Assembly: GCA_009885955.1 (NCBI GenBank)
Contig: VFJS01000061.1
Coordinates: 1-64,000, forward strand
Length of the DNA: 64,000 nucleotides
Reading direction: 5' to 3'
Origin: Spirochaetia bacterium
GTDB lineage: Bacteria > Spirochaetota > UBA4802 > UBA5550
Positions 8,761 to 17,663 of the stretch are shown one piece after another (within the stretch, counting starts at the first letter, position 1; the number at the start of each line of letters is the position of its first letter). The notes below the pieces were generated by a model. The model made no database searches and was not told where the DNA came from. It saw nothing but the letters and a program-made list of their open reading frames with translations. Position numbers and translations under genes: made by a program.

Positions 8761-9792
8761 CTATCTGATATAAAATGGCGGGTAATCGGACATTTCCCCC
8801 CTGATATACCGGGCAAGAAGCATTGACTGAATATGAAATAGAAGTCCTGTCGTTGTTTTTTCGCCGAGAAAGGGATGTTCCAAAACTTCATCCTTCTTTT
8901 TCTGATACGTAACAAGCACCTCCTTCCTTCCACGGTCACTTATGCGGACTTCCCCGGTCTCCCTAATATCAAAATCGTCCCTGTTCAGCTGCCGAAGATT
9001 AATCAAATTTAAAACAACACGGTCGGCAACATACGCCCGGAATTCCTCCATAATGTCGAGTGCGAGACTCGGTCTTCCCGGACGCAGCCTGTGCAGAAAT
9101 CCGACTTGGGGATCCAGACCTGTCGTCTCAAGGGCCGAGCGGATATCGTTGACAAGAAGCATATATACAAAAGACAAAAGAGCATTTACGGCATCAAGCG
9201 GCGGCCGTTTGTTTCTCCCTTTAAAAATAAAATCATCTTTCTGGGCTGTTATCATCCTATCAAAACATCCGAAATAGATTGATGCGCACTCCCCTTCATA
9301 TCCGCGCAAAGCTTCCAGGGAATGAACATTTTCTATAAGCGGGACATGCCGCACAAGGGAATCTATCGCCCTCTGCACTCCGCTGGCGCAGTCCTCTTCA
9401 CCATGATTTCTCAGGTGCCTTTGTAAAAGGTTCCTCGAATTCGCTATTTTCGCGGCAACGATATTCCGCGCCATGCCAAGCGATCCTGTCTCGGAATCGG
9501 ACATTAAATACTGTGCCTTCCTCAGCAGCACATTCCCCCTCTGCTCCCCATAAACTCTGGCAAGAAACTTTCCATGCATAGACATGTAGCTTATGCCAAT
9601 CCCGTTTTCAGCGCAGAAAGCCATAAGCGCAGGTGTGACCGGCTTGAATCCGAAACATACAATATTTTCAATGGTCTGCACAGGCGCCTGAAAAGCCTTC
9701 TTATTATCGAGCTCAACAACAAATGTCATCCCCTCTTTCCGGATATAAGCATCGGGCGATGTGATATACAACGTGTTAAGATGTTTTTTCAT
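8761..9792 (-). CDS. cas1: Cas1, CRISPR integrase (type I-C)
   Basis: The 343-residue protein (from the ATG at 9792) starts MKKHLNTLYITSPDAYI, the usual type I-C Cas1 N-terminus, and contains the metal-site regions NALLSFVYMLL, GFLHRLRPGRPSLALDIMEEFR with conserved His and Asp. It catalyses spacer integration together with Cas2. The frame stays open upstream to 9891 inside cas4, but that extension is not conserved in character, so the internal ATG is taken; this gives a 17-base overlap with the end of cas4. Confidence 0.95.
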   Translation of the reverse strand: MKKHLNTLYITSPDAYIRKEGMTFVVELDNKKAFQAPVQTIENIVCFGFKPVTPALMAFCAENGIGISYMSMHGKFLARVYGEQRGNVLLRKAQYLMSDSETGSLGMARNIVAAKIANSRNLLQRHLRNHGEEDCASGVQRAIDSLVRHVPLIENVHSLEALRGYEGECASIYFGCFDRMITAQKDDFIFKGRNKRPPLDAVNALLSFVYMLLVNDIRSALETTGLDPQVGFLHRLRPGRPSLALDIMEEFRAYVADRVVLNLINLRQLNRDDFDIRETGEVRISDRGRKEVLVTYQKKKDEVLEHPFLGEKTTTGLLFHIQSMLLARYIRGEMSDYPPFYIR

Positions 9793-10411
9793 CTGTCTGA
9801 TACAACCCCCTGATATAATTATCAAGCCTCGTGCCGGGAATGCCCGGCATGCAGAAATCATATAGAGAACATGAATTACATTTTTTCTCATATTTCGCTG
9901 GCGGAATATATTTTTTCATAATCATTCCATGTATTGCCTGGATGATCTTTTCCGTTTCATGCCGCAGATTAACATCAAGCTCCATGGAGAGCCTTCTCCG
10001 CGGCTTTCCATAAAACACCGCGCCCTCCGTAACCGGAACCTTGAGCATTTCCTCAAGGCACAAAGCCTGGGCGCATAACTGGGCAAGGTCGCTGATATTT
10101 TTCTTAGGCTTGCCGGATTTATACTCCACGGGATAGGGCTTTACAGCAGTACCGTCTTTAATGAACTCAACAACATCGGCCCTTCCTGACAGCCCGAGCC
10201 GCCGGCTGTAGATATTCAATGAACGGACTATGTGTGTGCCATGCCTGGTCTCATCCTCCCCGGAATCGACCTTCTCATGAAGGATTCTGCCCCTGGCGGT
10301 GAATTGATTTTCTCCCCAAAGGCCATCCACATGGATGAGACCGCACTGCCTGGGGCAGAAAACGTAGTGCTGTATGGAAGAGAGTTGTATCCAGTCGTCT
10401 TCGTGGTACAT
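9776..10411 (-). CDS. cas4: Cas4, Fe-S exonuclease of spacer acquisition
   Basis: The 211-residue protein has FCPRQC near residue 18-23 and KKCNSCSLYDFC near the C-terminus, giving the four-cysteine Fe-S cluster, plus GRADVVEF and PVEYKSGK, the RecB-type nuclease core. In type I-C systems Cas4 trims prespacers and selects the PAM with Cas1-Cas2. The ATG is only three bases after the stop of the PIN-domain gene, so cas4 seems to be expressed through the toxin-antitoxin block. No strong ribosome site is seen, consistent with translational coupling. Confidence 0.95.
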   Translation of the reverse strand: MYHEDDWIQLSSIQHYVFCPRQCGLIHVDGLWGENQFTARGRILHEKVDSGEDETRHGTHIVRSLNIYSRRLGLSGRADVVEFIKDGTAVKPYPVEYKSGKPKKNISDLAQLCAQALCLEEMLKVPVTEGAVFYGKPRRRLSMELDVNLRHETEKIIQAIHGMIMKKYIPPAKYEKKCNSCSLYDFCMPGIPGTRLDNYIRGLYQTDEKTS

Positions 10412-10414
10412 GGG

Positions 10415-10834
10415 TTATATGAATACAGCCTTATCCTTTGCAAACATTTGCATCACCTGATGCATTTTTGTATCGGAGGTAATACATTTTTCAGCTCCTG
10501 AAAGTAAGGCCGAGCCTATCTGAATGGCATCTAGGGTTTTAACACTCCGGGAGGATTTGATTACCTCCAATACTTTACCTATGAGTTCAACATCAAACGA
10601 CACAATTGAATAATGTTTATAATCCTGTACAAAAAAATCAACAGCCTTAAGATATGTGTCATTATTTATGCTTGCATCTTCAACTTTTCTTTTCAGGGCT
10701 GAATTGATTTCAAAAATCGTTATCGGTGATATCCAGATGTTTATTTCAGAATTAAAATATTTATCAACATCGCAGCTTCCCTGTTCTTCAACATATCTCT
10801 TTATAAGCGAGGAAGTATCCATGTAGATTACCAT
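10415..10834 (-). CDS. PIN-domain (VapC-like) toxin inside the cas operon
   Basis: The 139-residue protein starts MVIYMDTSSLIKRY, the PIN-domain signature, with acidic active-site candidates Asp6, Glu42, Asp102 (LDAIQIGSAL) and Asp121. PIN toxins are Mg-dependent RNases. It overlaps the end of the upstream DUF2281-type antitoxin by seven bases and ends three bases before cas4. All four acidic residues are present, so it is probably active. Its presence between cas7 and cas4 is unusual for type I-C. Confidence 0.9.
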   Translation of the reverse strand: MVIYMDTSSLIKRYVEEQGSCDVDKYFNSEINIWISPITIFEINSALKRKVEDASINNDTYLKAVDFFVQDYKHYSIVSFDVELIGKVLEVIKSSRSVKTLDAIQIGSALLSGAEKCITSDTKMHQVMQMFAKDKAVFI

Positions 10835-11031
10835 TTCTCATCTCCCCGTATCCTGATTACAGTTTCACCTGCAGTTTCTCCCATTGAGCGACCTCGTCCC
10901 CGCACATCAGCCCATTTTATTTCCGTTTTCTTGTTTTTGGAATCATATTTTAGCAGCAGATACTCTGCAAAATCGAGTACCTCACGCTTTATATTTTCAG
11001 GTAGATTATTTAATTCTTCTATTCTGTTCAT
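10828..11031 (-). CDS. DUF2281-like antitoxin, partner of the PIN toxin
   Basis: This 67-residue protein begins with ELNNLPENIKREVLDFAEYLL, the helix typical of DUF2281 antitoxins, here spanning residues 5-25, and has a basic, flexible C-terminus likely to wrap the PIN toxin. Its ATG overlaps the preceding gene's TGA (ATGA), and its end overlaps the toxin start, so all three are translationally coupled. The assignment rests on the N-terminal pattern and the pairing with PIN. Confidence 0.82.
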   Translation of the reverse strand: MNRIEELNNLPENIKREVLDFAEYLLLKYDSKNKKTEIKWADVRGRGRSMGETAGETVIRIRGDEKW

Positions 11032-11258
11032 ATATTGTTGCCTCGTTCTTTAATTTTAACCTCTTCCGCGGAGACACTTTTAATATTTCCATTCCTATAC
11101 TCGGAAATCCGTCTTTCAGCTTCCTCGGCCCTCGCTTTTTTAATTTCAGAATCGATCTCAGAATCAAAGCTTTCATAAATCTTGTCCAGCAATTCCGCGC
11201 GCTCCATGGGGGATAGACGCGAAACTTCATCAAGAATGCGCTGCATCGCAATGTTCAC
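11028..11258 (-). CDS. addiction-module antitoxin component (TIGR02574-like), no adjacent RelE/ParE toxin
   Basis: The 76-residue protein contains LSPMERAELLDKIYESF (residues 15-31), the hallmark of small antitoxins that usually precede a RelE/ParE toxin. Here no such toxin follows; instead the gene runs into the DUF2281/PIN pair with a four-base overlap. The GTG start at 11258 has GAGG about seven bases upstream. Either it is an orphan from an older module, or it now controls the PIN pair. Confidence 0.75.
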   Translation of the reverse strand: MNIAMQRILDEVSRLSPMERAELLDKIYESFDSEIDSEIKKARAEEAERRISEYRNGNIKSVSAEEVKIKERGNNI

Positions 11259-11282
11259 TGTAAACCTCTTTGATGTATTTTT

Positions 11283-11480
11283 CTACCGTTCATTTAGCTC
11301 TTCTCTGGATGGAATAGTAATTTTCTTCACATGAATAGCGTTTTTTTCAGCGAATGACAATAAGGATTCAATAGGCCTCATCGATCTACGAGCTGTTGTG
11401 ATTTTCCCAGAGAAAGATTTTAAGAATTTTTCCAACTTTTTTTGTTCTTTTTCATTTTCAATTTCAAGAATTAATTTCAT
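11283..11480 (-). CDS. small charged protein, possible antitoxin
   Basis: The 65-residue product starts MKLILEIENEKEQKKLEKFLKSF, a beta strand followed by a charged helix, and ends with a basic region and SREELNER. This arrangement is common in antitoxin-like small proteins, but I do not recognise a named family. A perfect GGAGG ribosome site lies six bases before the ATG. It is in the same direction as, and 24 bases from, the TIGR02574-like gene. Confidence 0.65.
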   Translation of the reverse strand: MKLILEIENEKEQKKLEKFLKSFSGKITTARRSMRPIESLLSFAEKNAIHVKKITIPSREELNER

Positions 11481-11537
11481 GAGAAACCTCCGGTATTTAA
11501 TGGTATATTTTCTTCTGTCTTATCGTCATTTTTGAAA

Positions 11538-11663
11538 TCACCCCTCGTAACTTTGGTAAACAAAAAAATGCTCTCGATCGCAAATACCAAGTTTTGATAC
11601 CATGAACTCCTTTGCGAGATATTCCCACGAACTTCTTATTTTTTCGATTATTTTGGCGACCAT
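11538..11663 (-). CDS. very small ORF of unknown function at the head of the toxin-antitoxin block
   Basis: The 41-codon frame reads MVAKIIEKIRSSWEYLAKEF at its start and ends VYQSYEG. A GAGAGG ribosome site sits six bases before the ATG. The amino-acid pattern (amphipathic helix with Trp/Tyr) is more protein-like than the alternative longer frame on the same strand (11497-11697). It could be a genuine small gene or the start of a decayed one. It is separated from cas7 by about 150 AT-rich bases. Confidence 0.4.
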   Translation of the reverse strand: MVAKIIEKIRSSWEYLAKEFMVSKLGICDREHFFVYQSYEG

Positions 11664-11813
11664 TATAACCTCTCAAAAACGTACTATGAAACATCATACT
11701 GATAAGAATAAGATTGTCAAGTATGAATGAATGAGGGATATCGAGTCAATCTTCCCATATATCATCAAATTGATTTATTGCCTACAAATCACTTATCATT
11801 GAATAATTGAATT

Positions 11814-12734
11814 TTATTTATTCCCCAAATCTTTCACGGCTATTAATTTGTAAACCTCATTCAACTTTTGACCATCCAGCAATATCTCATAATCCGAAAA
11901 ATCCCTTGCAGGTTTATTTGTTGTTCTTTTCCATGTAACACGATCAAATAACTCATTGGCTGGCTTGCTGCCGAGAGCAGTTTCATGCTCAAAAACAACA
12001 AGTCTTCTTGTGCTCATGAGACCTCGTGCTGCAGAATGGTCATGCTCAAACATTTCTTGTAATGCTTTCCAGAAAAGATCAAGATCTTCCTGTGTAAATT
12101 TTGTTTGTTCAGCAAGATGAGCAGAAACAAACCCATGAGCACGGTAAAGGCCATAGGGAACTGTGAATTTGCGTCCCATTGTTCTTTCTTTTTCAATGTC
12201 CTTTTCATTCGTGACTGCCATTCGGGTAATGCTATGTTCGGAAGCAACAATCGGTTCGACAGAACGTGAAAAAGTTAATTGTACAGGGCCACGTACTTGT
12301 CCTGCTGTTTTCCGTAATTTTTTATCATCTTCGCTTTCTCCAGACTTTTCTTTATCACTTGTAGCCAAAACCGCTCCAAATGTTCTTATGTCATAAAAAT
12401 TTTTGCACATTAATGCCCTTGCGCTTTCCTCAGCTCCTCTTTTTTCATCAGGAGTTTTGATATTTTTCCCCTTGTTTGCTTCATCCCAGCTTTCAACTAT
12501 CTGGCGATTTAATACAGCTTTTTCTTTTATAAAAATACCATATCCTTTTTCATTACCCTTTGTTAATTGTACATAATTTCTTATCTTACGTTTTAAACAT
12601 ACATCCGTAACAAGCCCCATACCAGTTTCCGCATCAATACGGGGCAAATTTCCTGCGTCTGGATCACCATTTGGATTTCCGTCTATTACATCAAAGAACA
12701 ATACAAAATCACATCTATTATCAACTTTTTTCAT
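11814..12734 (-). CDS. cas7: Cas7 (Csd2), type I-C Cascade backbone
   Basis: The 306-residue protein begins with the Cas7/Csd2 hallmark DVIDGNPNGDPDAGNLPR (near residues 15-32). Six or seven copies line the crRNA in the type I-C complex. An AGGAG site lies seven bases before the ATG. It follows cas8c by 17 bases. Normally cas4 would follow directly, but here 1.4 kb of small genes intervene. Confidence 0.96.
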   Translation of the reverse strand: MKKVDNRCDFVLFFDVIDGNPNGDPDAGNLPRIDAETGMGLVTDVCLKRKIRNYVQLTKGNEKGYGIFIKEKAVLNRQIVESWDEANKGKNIKTPDEKRGAEESARALMCKNFYDIRTFGAVLATSDKEKSGESEDDKKLRKTAGQVRGPVQLTFSRSVEPIVASEHSITRMAVTNEKDIEKERTMGRKFTVPYGLYRAHGFVSAHLAEQTKFTQEDLDLFWKALQEMFEHDHSAARGLMSTRRLVVFEHETALGSKPANELFDRVTWKRTTNKPARDFSDYEILLDGQKLNEVYKLIAVKDLGNK

Positions 12735-12751
12735 ATTTTTTCTCCTACTTT

Positions 12752-14488
12752 TTAATTTTCATTTTTTGGTTTAAAATATTCCTGGCGCTGATGGTAATAT
12801 CCAATAGCAAAGTGTGATTGTTCTTTTAGTGTCAGATGAGAGGGGAAATCAGTTATTTCACTAAAAATTTCTCCAATCTCTTTTTCGAAATTCACTTTTC
12901 TTCCAATATTTTCCAGCTTTGCAAGATGATGATTTTTCAGTGTTAACAGACGTGAAAATACAGTTCCGGGACTGCTTGACGCAGCACTATAAAATCTTTC
13001 ACGTATAGTACCACTTCCACCTTCTTCGTCGATTTTTTCAAGCACAGCAAAAAGTCTGCCTAGTCTGTAACCGACGTTAACATTCGTCCTATCCAGACTC
13101 ATTTTTACCTCCTTTTCGGTTTTATTATAAAATCGGTTATGTCGATTAATACAAGCTTTTAGAATTGCAGCCCGTGCACGTGTAACATGTCTCTCTGCCC
13201 GAATTCGGTTAATACAGAGATTGAGAAGTGTTTCGGGATAAGGAGTTCCATCGATAATACTCTCGATAACCTTTCCCGCAAGGTTCGGTGAGACATTCTC
13301 CATTTTATAATCAAGAACAATTGATCGAAGAATACGACTAAGAGCAAGATATTCCGGATCATCTTTGCTTTTTATTATTTCAAAATCATCAAAGTGCTGC
13401 TTTATCCTTTCTCCAAATTCGGTTACCGCCCCAACCTTCCAGAAGCGTACAGATATTCGTGCCGCATTAGGTGAAAGCCCTAAAACGTAGAATCGGTTTT
13501 GTTCATCAAATGATCGCTTACCTGATTTAATAGATTCATAAAGCCCTTTAATGGCTCGAATACCCTTGTCAGGATCATCTTTTGGTGAATCATCGATAAA
13601 CCATCTAAAATTCTCTTCAAGATTATATGTTTTTTCATTTTTTTCTGCCCAAAAAATTGTAGTAATGTCTCTCAATAATAATTTATTATTAGATTCCTTA
13701 TCAAGAAGAACCTTTAACGCGGTTGAATATGCTCCTTCTGCTTTTATTGAAATTGGTGCATTGAAGGCTTGTTCTTTCCTATAAGAATCATAACCAGAAT
13801 TTTTTTGAAATGATACAAGTTTGGCAACACTTTGCGATCCAGGTATAGGTGTTGCAGTATGTTTCCGCTGAATAGGCCCTCTTGAACCTGTTATCAAACA
13901 ACACCCTTCAGTTATATTATTTTTTTCTTCATTACCATGTTCATATATAGAACTCGAAATATATTCCTTAACAAGTTGACGTTCAGATATTAATCCTTTG
14001 TCTGAATCAAGTCGAAAAGTCAAATTACATCCAGGAATAGCTGCACAATCAATCCACAATGAGTGTTGATATACTTTGGAGATTTGGCCACTACGGTAAA
14101 AGGAAAGGATAGCTTGAATTCCTTTATCATTTAATACTGGCTCAGATAAAGACTCTATTTGTTTTACAAAAGTTTCATTTTGCTTTTTTGCCATAATAAT
14201 TGATTTTTCTGAATCATCTTTTGGATATCCTAAAACATACCCATAGTGATCCCACAAAAAATATGCAACCTGCCATGAATTTGAGCCTGATCGCCCAACT
14301 GATTTAGGGAGTAAATAAAAGTGCCCTACTTTGTTTTCTCTCATATCAATAAGGTCTTTAAATATTCCAGTTGCTGAAATATTAATTATAAACTTAATTT
14401 CTTTTTTTTCCCATCCTGCTGGAGCAATATTACTTCCCGGGTCACTCGCCTTCCTCTGATAATACTCATACAATGCCTGTAAAATCAT
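12752..14488 (-). CDS. cas8c: Cas8c (Csd1), type I-C large subunit
   Basis: The 578-residue protein begins MILQALYEYYQRK, the usual Csd1 start, and contains the LGLSPNAARISVRFW segment characteristic of Cas8c. It recognises the PAM and holds the target strand in Cascade. The ATG at 14488 overlaps the cas5 stop as ATGA and has GGAGG upstream; the frame extends eight codons further to 14512, but this start fits better. Length is normal for the family. Confidence 0.95.
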   Translation of the reverse strand: MILQALYEYYQRKASDPGSNIAPAGWEKKEIKFIINISATGIFKDLIDMRENKVGHFYLLPKSVGRSGSNSWQVAYFLWDHYGYVLGYPKDDSEKSIIMAKKQNETFVKQIESLSEPVLNDKGIQAILSFYRSGQISKVYQHSLWIDCAAIPGCNLTFRLDSDKGLISERQLVKEYISSSIYEHGNEEKNNITEGCCLITGSRGPIQRKHTATPIPGSQSVAKLVSFQKNSGYDSYRKEQAFNAPISIKAEGAYSTALKVLLDKESNNKLLLRDITTIFWAEKNEKTYNLEENFRWFIDDSPKDDPDKGIRAIKGLYESIKSGKRSFDEQNRFYVLGLSPNAARISVRFWKVGAVTEFGERIKQHFDDFEIIKSKDDPEYLALSRILRSIVLDYKMENVSPNLAGKVIESIIDGTPYPETLLNLCINRIRAERHVTRARAAILKACINRHNRFYNKTEKEVKMSLDRTNVNVGYRLGRLFAVLEKIDEEGGSGTIRERFYSAASSSPGTVFSRLLTLKNHHLAKLENIGRKVNFEKEIGEIFSEITDFPSHLTLKEQSHFAIGYYHQRQEYFKPKNEN

Positions 14489-15216
14489 TTCCGTACCTCC
14501 TCGCTTTCCCAATTAGGAACTTCAATTACACCCTTTTCTATTTTTGCACGAAAAAAGGCAGGTTTTGGGTCATTTTCATCACTGAAATCCATATCGTACA
14601 ACATAAAACCGAGATCGCGTGTATCAGCTATTGGCAGTTTTGATTCTTGTTCTTTCTTTAGTTCACTTTCTTCTATTAGCCTGAAATGGGCGCTGAATTC
14701 ACGACAGCCGAGATAGGGCTGATTGAAACACTGCCCTTTTTTTGCTCGTCGCTCAAACATTCCGTTATATTTTCCAGGATTTTCATCTTTTCTTAAATCA
14801 GACATTTCTTCTTCAGAAATCAGATAATCTGGAATTTCGCGAGATGTTTTCTTTCGTTTATCTATCGGAATAAAAACAAGTTCGCCATGAAGACGATAAC
14901 AGACATCGCGCAAAAGCAAACCTGCCCGCTGTTGCCTGTTGTCTTCTATATAAATTCCGGTTGATCTATCACTCATTAAAGCGCCTACTTCGTTACGCCG
15001 AACCGATATCCATCGAATAGGGTTAAGTACTTCAATTTTCTTTATCCTCCACTCAATCGCCGGTTTCCAGAAGATTGCTTCAAATATTGCCCGTGCCGCT
15101 GAAGGAGTAATCACATCATAGCTTACACGTTCAACTTTCATTTCAGGCCGGGTGAAACAGGCGTAATCGCCCCAAACTTCAAGGCAAAATACTTTATTAA
15201 AATATTCCTTTGTCAC
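14485..15216 (-). CDS. cas5: Cas5c (Cas5d), crRNA-processing subunit
   Basis: The protein has the Cas5 N-terminal strand FCLEVWGDYACFTRPEMKVE and the YDVITPSAARAIFEAIFW motif. In type I-C, Cas5 replaces Cas6 as the endonuclease that cuts pre-crRNA at the repeat stem. The GTG at 15216 is chosen because GGGGAGG lies five bases upstream; a GTG at 15234 would overlap cas3 and has no ribosome site. The coding length is then 243 residues. The end overlaps cas8c by four bases. Confidence 0.95.
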   Translation of the reverse strand: MTKEYFNKVFCLEVWGDYACFTRPEMKVERVSYDVITPSAARAIFEAIFWKPAIEWRIKKIEVLNPIRWISVRRNEVGALMSDRSTGIYIEDNRQQRAGLLLRDVCYRLHGELVFIPIDKRKKTSREIPDYLISEEEMSDLRKDENPGKYNGMFERRAKKGQCFNQPYLGCREFSAHFRLIEESELKKEQESKLPIADTRDLGFMLYDMDFSDENDPKPAFFRAKIEKGVIEVPNWESEEVRK

Positions 15217-15227
15217 ATTAACCTCCC

Positions 15228-17555
15228 CTAACACACGAATTTTCCGGAATCCCAGTCTGCATCATAGTATAAACCTGATCCCTTTTTGTAAAGCTCATCG
15301 CTCATCTGAACAAAGTAGCCATGAGATTCCGTATCGCTGACTAATCCTTTCTCAGTAAGTTGTTTTAATACATAAAGCGGGACATTAACCGTGAACCTTT
15401 GAAGCCGCCTGAGCAGCTTTGGATTTGGTCCATACTTTTTTAAATCATCAATCAATGATTCACTGTCGAATTTCATCCCTTTGTACCAGACAAAAATCCC
15501 CTTTTGAATCGAATCATCGATCAGCTTGAAATCTTTCGCAAATGTTCTGAACTGAAATTTGAATTCTTTCGCTTCATCAATCAGCCGGTTTTTAAATTTA
15601 GGCTTATCGAAATCATTAACCGAAGCATAAAATCTTTTAAAATATTCCTCAAAAAGATCCGGAGAAAGTTCAATATCATTGTACAGCCGCAAAATTTCTT
15701 TACTCGTATCTTCTCCTTTCCGGAGAAGTCCGGGTGGAGACGATTTGGGAGGATTGAAGATATACACGTTCCCGATCATCCCTTTTTCGTTCAATTTCCC
15801 TTCACGATTACATCTCCCTGCTGCCTGTGCAATCGAATCCAATCCTGCGAGCGCTCGGTAAACTACAGGAAAATCTATATCTACCCCTGCTTCAACAAGT
15901 TGTGTGCTTATTACCCTGACCGGTTTATCCTCCCGTAGTTTTTGTTTGATATCAGATATTAATTCGCTTCGTTCCTCACCGCACATAAGAGCAGAAAGAT
16001 GAATTGTCCCCTCCGGCATTAACCGATGAAGTTCCCGGCAGTCTGTACGCCTATTTACAATGCATAAAACTTGCGTGTACAGTGAAAGTGTTTCAGCCAA
16101 TTCCTCCCACGACTGTCTTACAGTAATATCAACAGGCTTGATGATTTTTATGCGGTTAAAAGATTTTGCCAATTCTTTAGGCTTATCAATGATGGGGCGC
16201 ACATTCCCAAGTCCCTCAAAAAATGTTCCCTGTGAACCGATTTTTCCTTCAAATGCTGGCTGAGTGGCGGTACATAACACAACTGTAACTCTGAAATGCA
16301 GCACCAGTCCTTTCAGAACCGAAAGAATCGGTTTAAGATATTCAGGCGGCAGCATCTGCGCCTCATCAAGAATAATAATGCTATTACCGATATTATGAAG
16401 CTTTCGGCAATCTGACGGGCGGCTTGAAAAAAGGGATTCAAAAAGCTGAACATTTGTTGTTACAATGATAGGAGCGTCCCAGTTTTCGGCCGCAAGTTTG
16501 CTTTCTGTCATTTCATTGTCAGGGTCGATATTGCTGTGATGTTCAAGTACCGATTCTTCTCCAAAAAGCCAATCGCTTTTCGGTAGCTTTTCGATCATTT
16601 CATTATCATCAGTTCCATACTTATAAACCTTTGATGTTTGTTCAATAATGCTCGTGTAAGGTATAGCCATTATAATTCGTTGTTTGTCATATTCTAACGC
16701 ATGATTGAGTGCAAAGGCCATTGAAGAAAGTGTCTTACCTCCGCCGGTAGGTACATTCAATGAAAAAAATCCTGGTTCAAGTGATGCTTTTGCTCGGCAT
16801 GTTTCAAGTATTTCATCTCTTCTTCTATTTATTTGGACGTTCGAAGATTCTTTTTGCTTTTTCTCCATAAATACATCAAAACGTCGTTTCAAATCTTTGA
16901 TTTCAGGAAATAATCCTCTCAAAGAAGACTGATCCGGTTTCATGAATTTTTCAGTATCAAGCCAATCTGCATCAACAAGGCATGAAAAAAGCATTCGAAT
17001 CCATAAATTAAAATATTCTGACAACTCCATAGGATTTTTAGTATTCAACGGTATAGTCTGGGGGGAATCTTTATCAAGGAACTCCGATGATTCCGAAACA
17101 GTTTTAATAATATTTATTTCTTCATCGAAAAGTTTATTGTTTTTAAAAATACGGTTTTGAAGATCACCTCCGGCATCATCCGGATACCAGTCGGGTAATC
17201 CCGCATGATGACCGCTAACCATATACGCAAGTATCCTCGCAATAGCCGGGTTTTTCAATTTTTCAAAAGAATAAACTGCTCCTGATGAACTATGATTCGG
17301 CCTACCTTGTCCAGTTTCATTGTGGGCATCTGGATCAAATCCGCTTTTTCTACAAAGGTATGATTGCCAACTTGGCAAATACTTCCCTAAATCATGCCAT
17401 AAACCCGCAAGTTCAACCCAATCACCATTTCCAAACACATCTGCGAAAGATTTAGCTAGTCCCCCCACCCCTCTCAAATGCTCCTTTAATCCCTGGATTT
17501 CCCAATCTCCCGAATCATTCTTCCTAACATGAGCACATATTTTTGTTTTATTCAC
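15228..17555 (-). CDS. cas3: Cas3, HD nuclease-helicase
   Basis: The 775-residue protein fuses an HD nuclease (LWHDLGKY, His54/Asp55; SGHHAG at 114-119; LVDADW at 193-198) to a superfamily 2 helicase with Walker A PTGGGKT (269-275), DEAQ (397-400), CTATQP, and the motif VI region QAAGRCNREG. It unwinds and shreds DNA bound by Cascade. It is the first gene of the cas operon; the start is a GTG with GAGG about 12 bases upstream. All key motifs are intact. Confidence 0.97.
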   Translation of the reverse strand: MNKTKICAHVRKNDSGDWEIQGLKEHLRGVGGLAKSFADVFGNGDWVELAGLWHDLGKYLPSWQSYLCRKSGFDPDAHNETGQGRPNHSSSGAVYSFEKLKNPAIARILAYMVSGHHAGLPDWYPDDAGGDLQNRIFKNNKLFDEEINIIKTVSESSEFLDKDSPQTIPLNTKNPMELSEYFNLWIRMLFSCLVDADWLDTEKFMKPDQSSLRGLFPEIKDLKRRFDVFMEKKQKESSNVQINRRRDEILETCRAKASLEPGFFSLNVPTGGGKTLSSMAFALNHALEYDKQRIIMAIPYTSIIEQTSKVYKYGTDDNEMIEKLPKSDWLFGEESVLEHHSNIDPDNEMTESKLAAENWDAPIIVTTNVQLFESLFSSRPSDCRKLHNIGNSIIILDEAQMLPPEYLKPILSVLKGLVLHFRVTVVLCTATQPAFEGKIGSQGTFFEGLGNVRPIIDKPKELAKSFNRIKIIKPVDITVRQSWEELAETLSLYTQVLCIVNRRTDCRELHRLMPEGTIHLSALMCGEERSELISDIKQKLREDKPVRVISTQLVEAGVDIDFPVVYRALAGLDSIAQAAGRCNREGKLNEKGMIGNVYIFNPPKSSPPGLLRKGEDTSKEILRLYNDIELSPDLFEEYFKRFYASVNDFDKPKFKNRLIDEAKEFKFQFRTFAKDFKLIDDSIQKGIFVWYKGMKFDSESLIDDLKKYGPNPKLLRRLQRFTVNVPLYVLKQLTEKGLVSDTESHGYFVQMSDELYKKGSGLYYDADWDSGKFVC

Positions 17556-17576
17556 ATTTCAAATATACCTCACCAC

Positions 17577-17597
17577 ATAGGACAAATAGCGTCCTAT
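17577..17597. promoter_or_regulatory. dyad upstream of cas3, possible operator
   Basis: ATAGGAC and GTCCTAT form perfect seven-base arms around a seven-base spacer, 21 bases before the cas3 GTG. This size and spacing suit a dimeric repressor, but no regulator gene is nearby, and the function is inferred only from position and symmetry. Confidence 0.35.
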
Positions 17598-17663
17598 ACA
17601 TTCGTTGAGTATTAAAAAAATGGCGATTTACAATATTTTATACAATCCCCGGCATAAATGCAA

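Noticed and set aside
11497-11697. 66-codon frame beside the small ORF at 11538-11663
   Set aside because: The residue pattern is unlike a protein, whereas the 41-codon frame has a ribosome site and amphipathic helix; only the latter is listed.
14489-14512. Upstream extension of cas8c
   Set aside because: The ATG at 14488 overlaps the cas5 stop in the usual ATGA manner and has GGAGG upstream; the longer form has neither.
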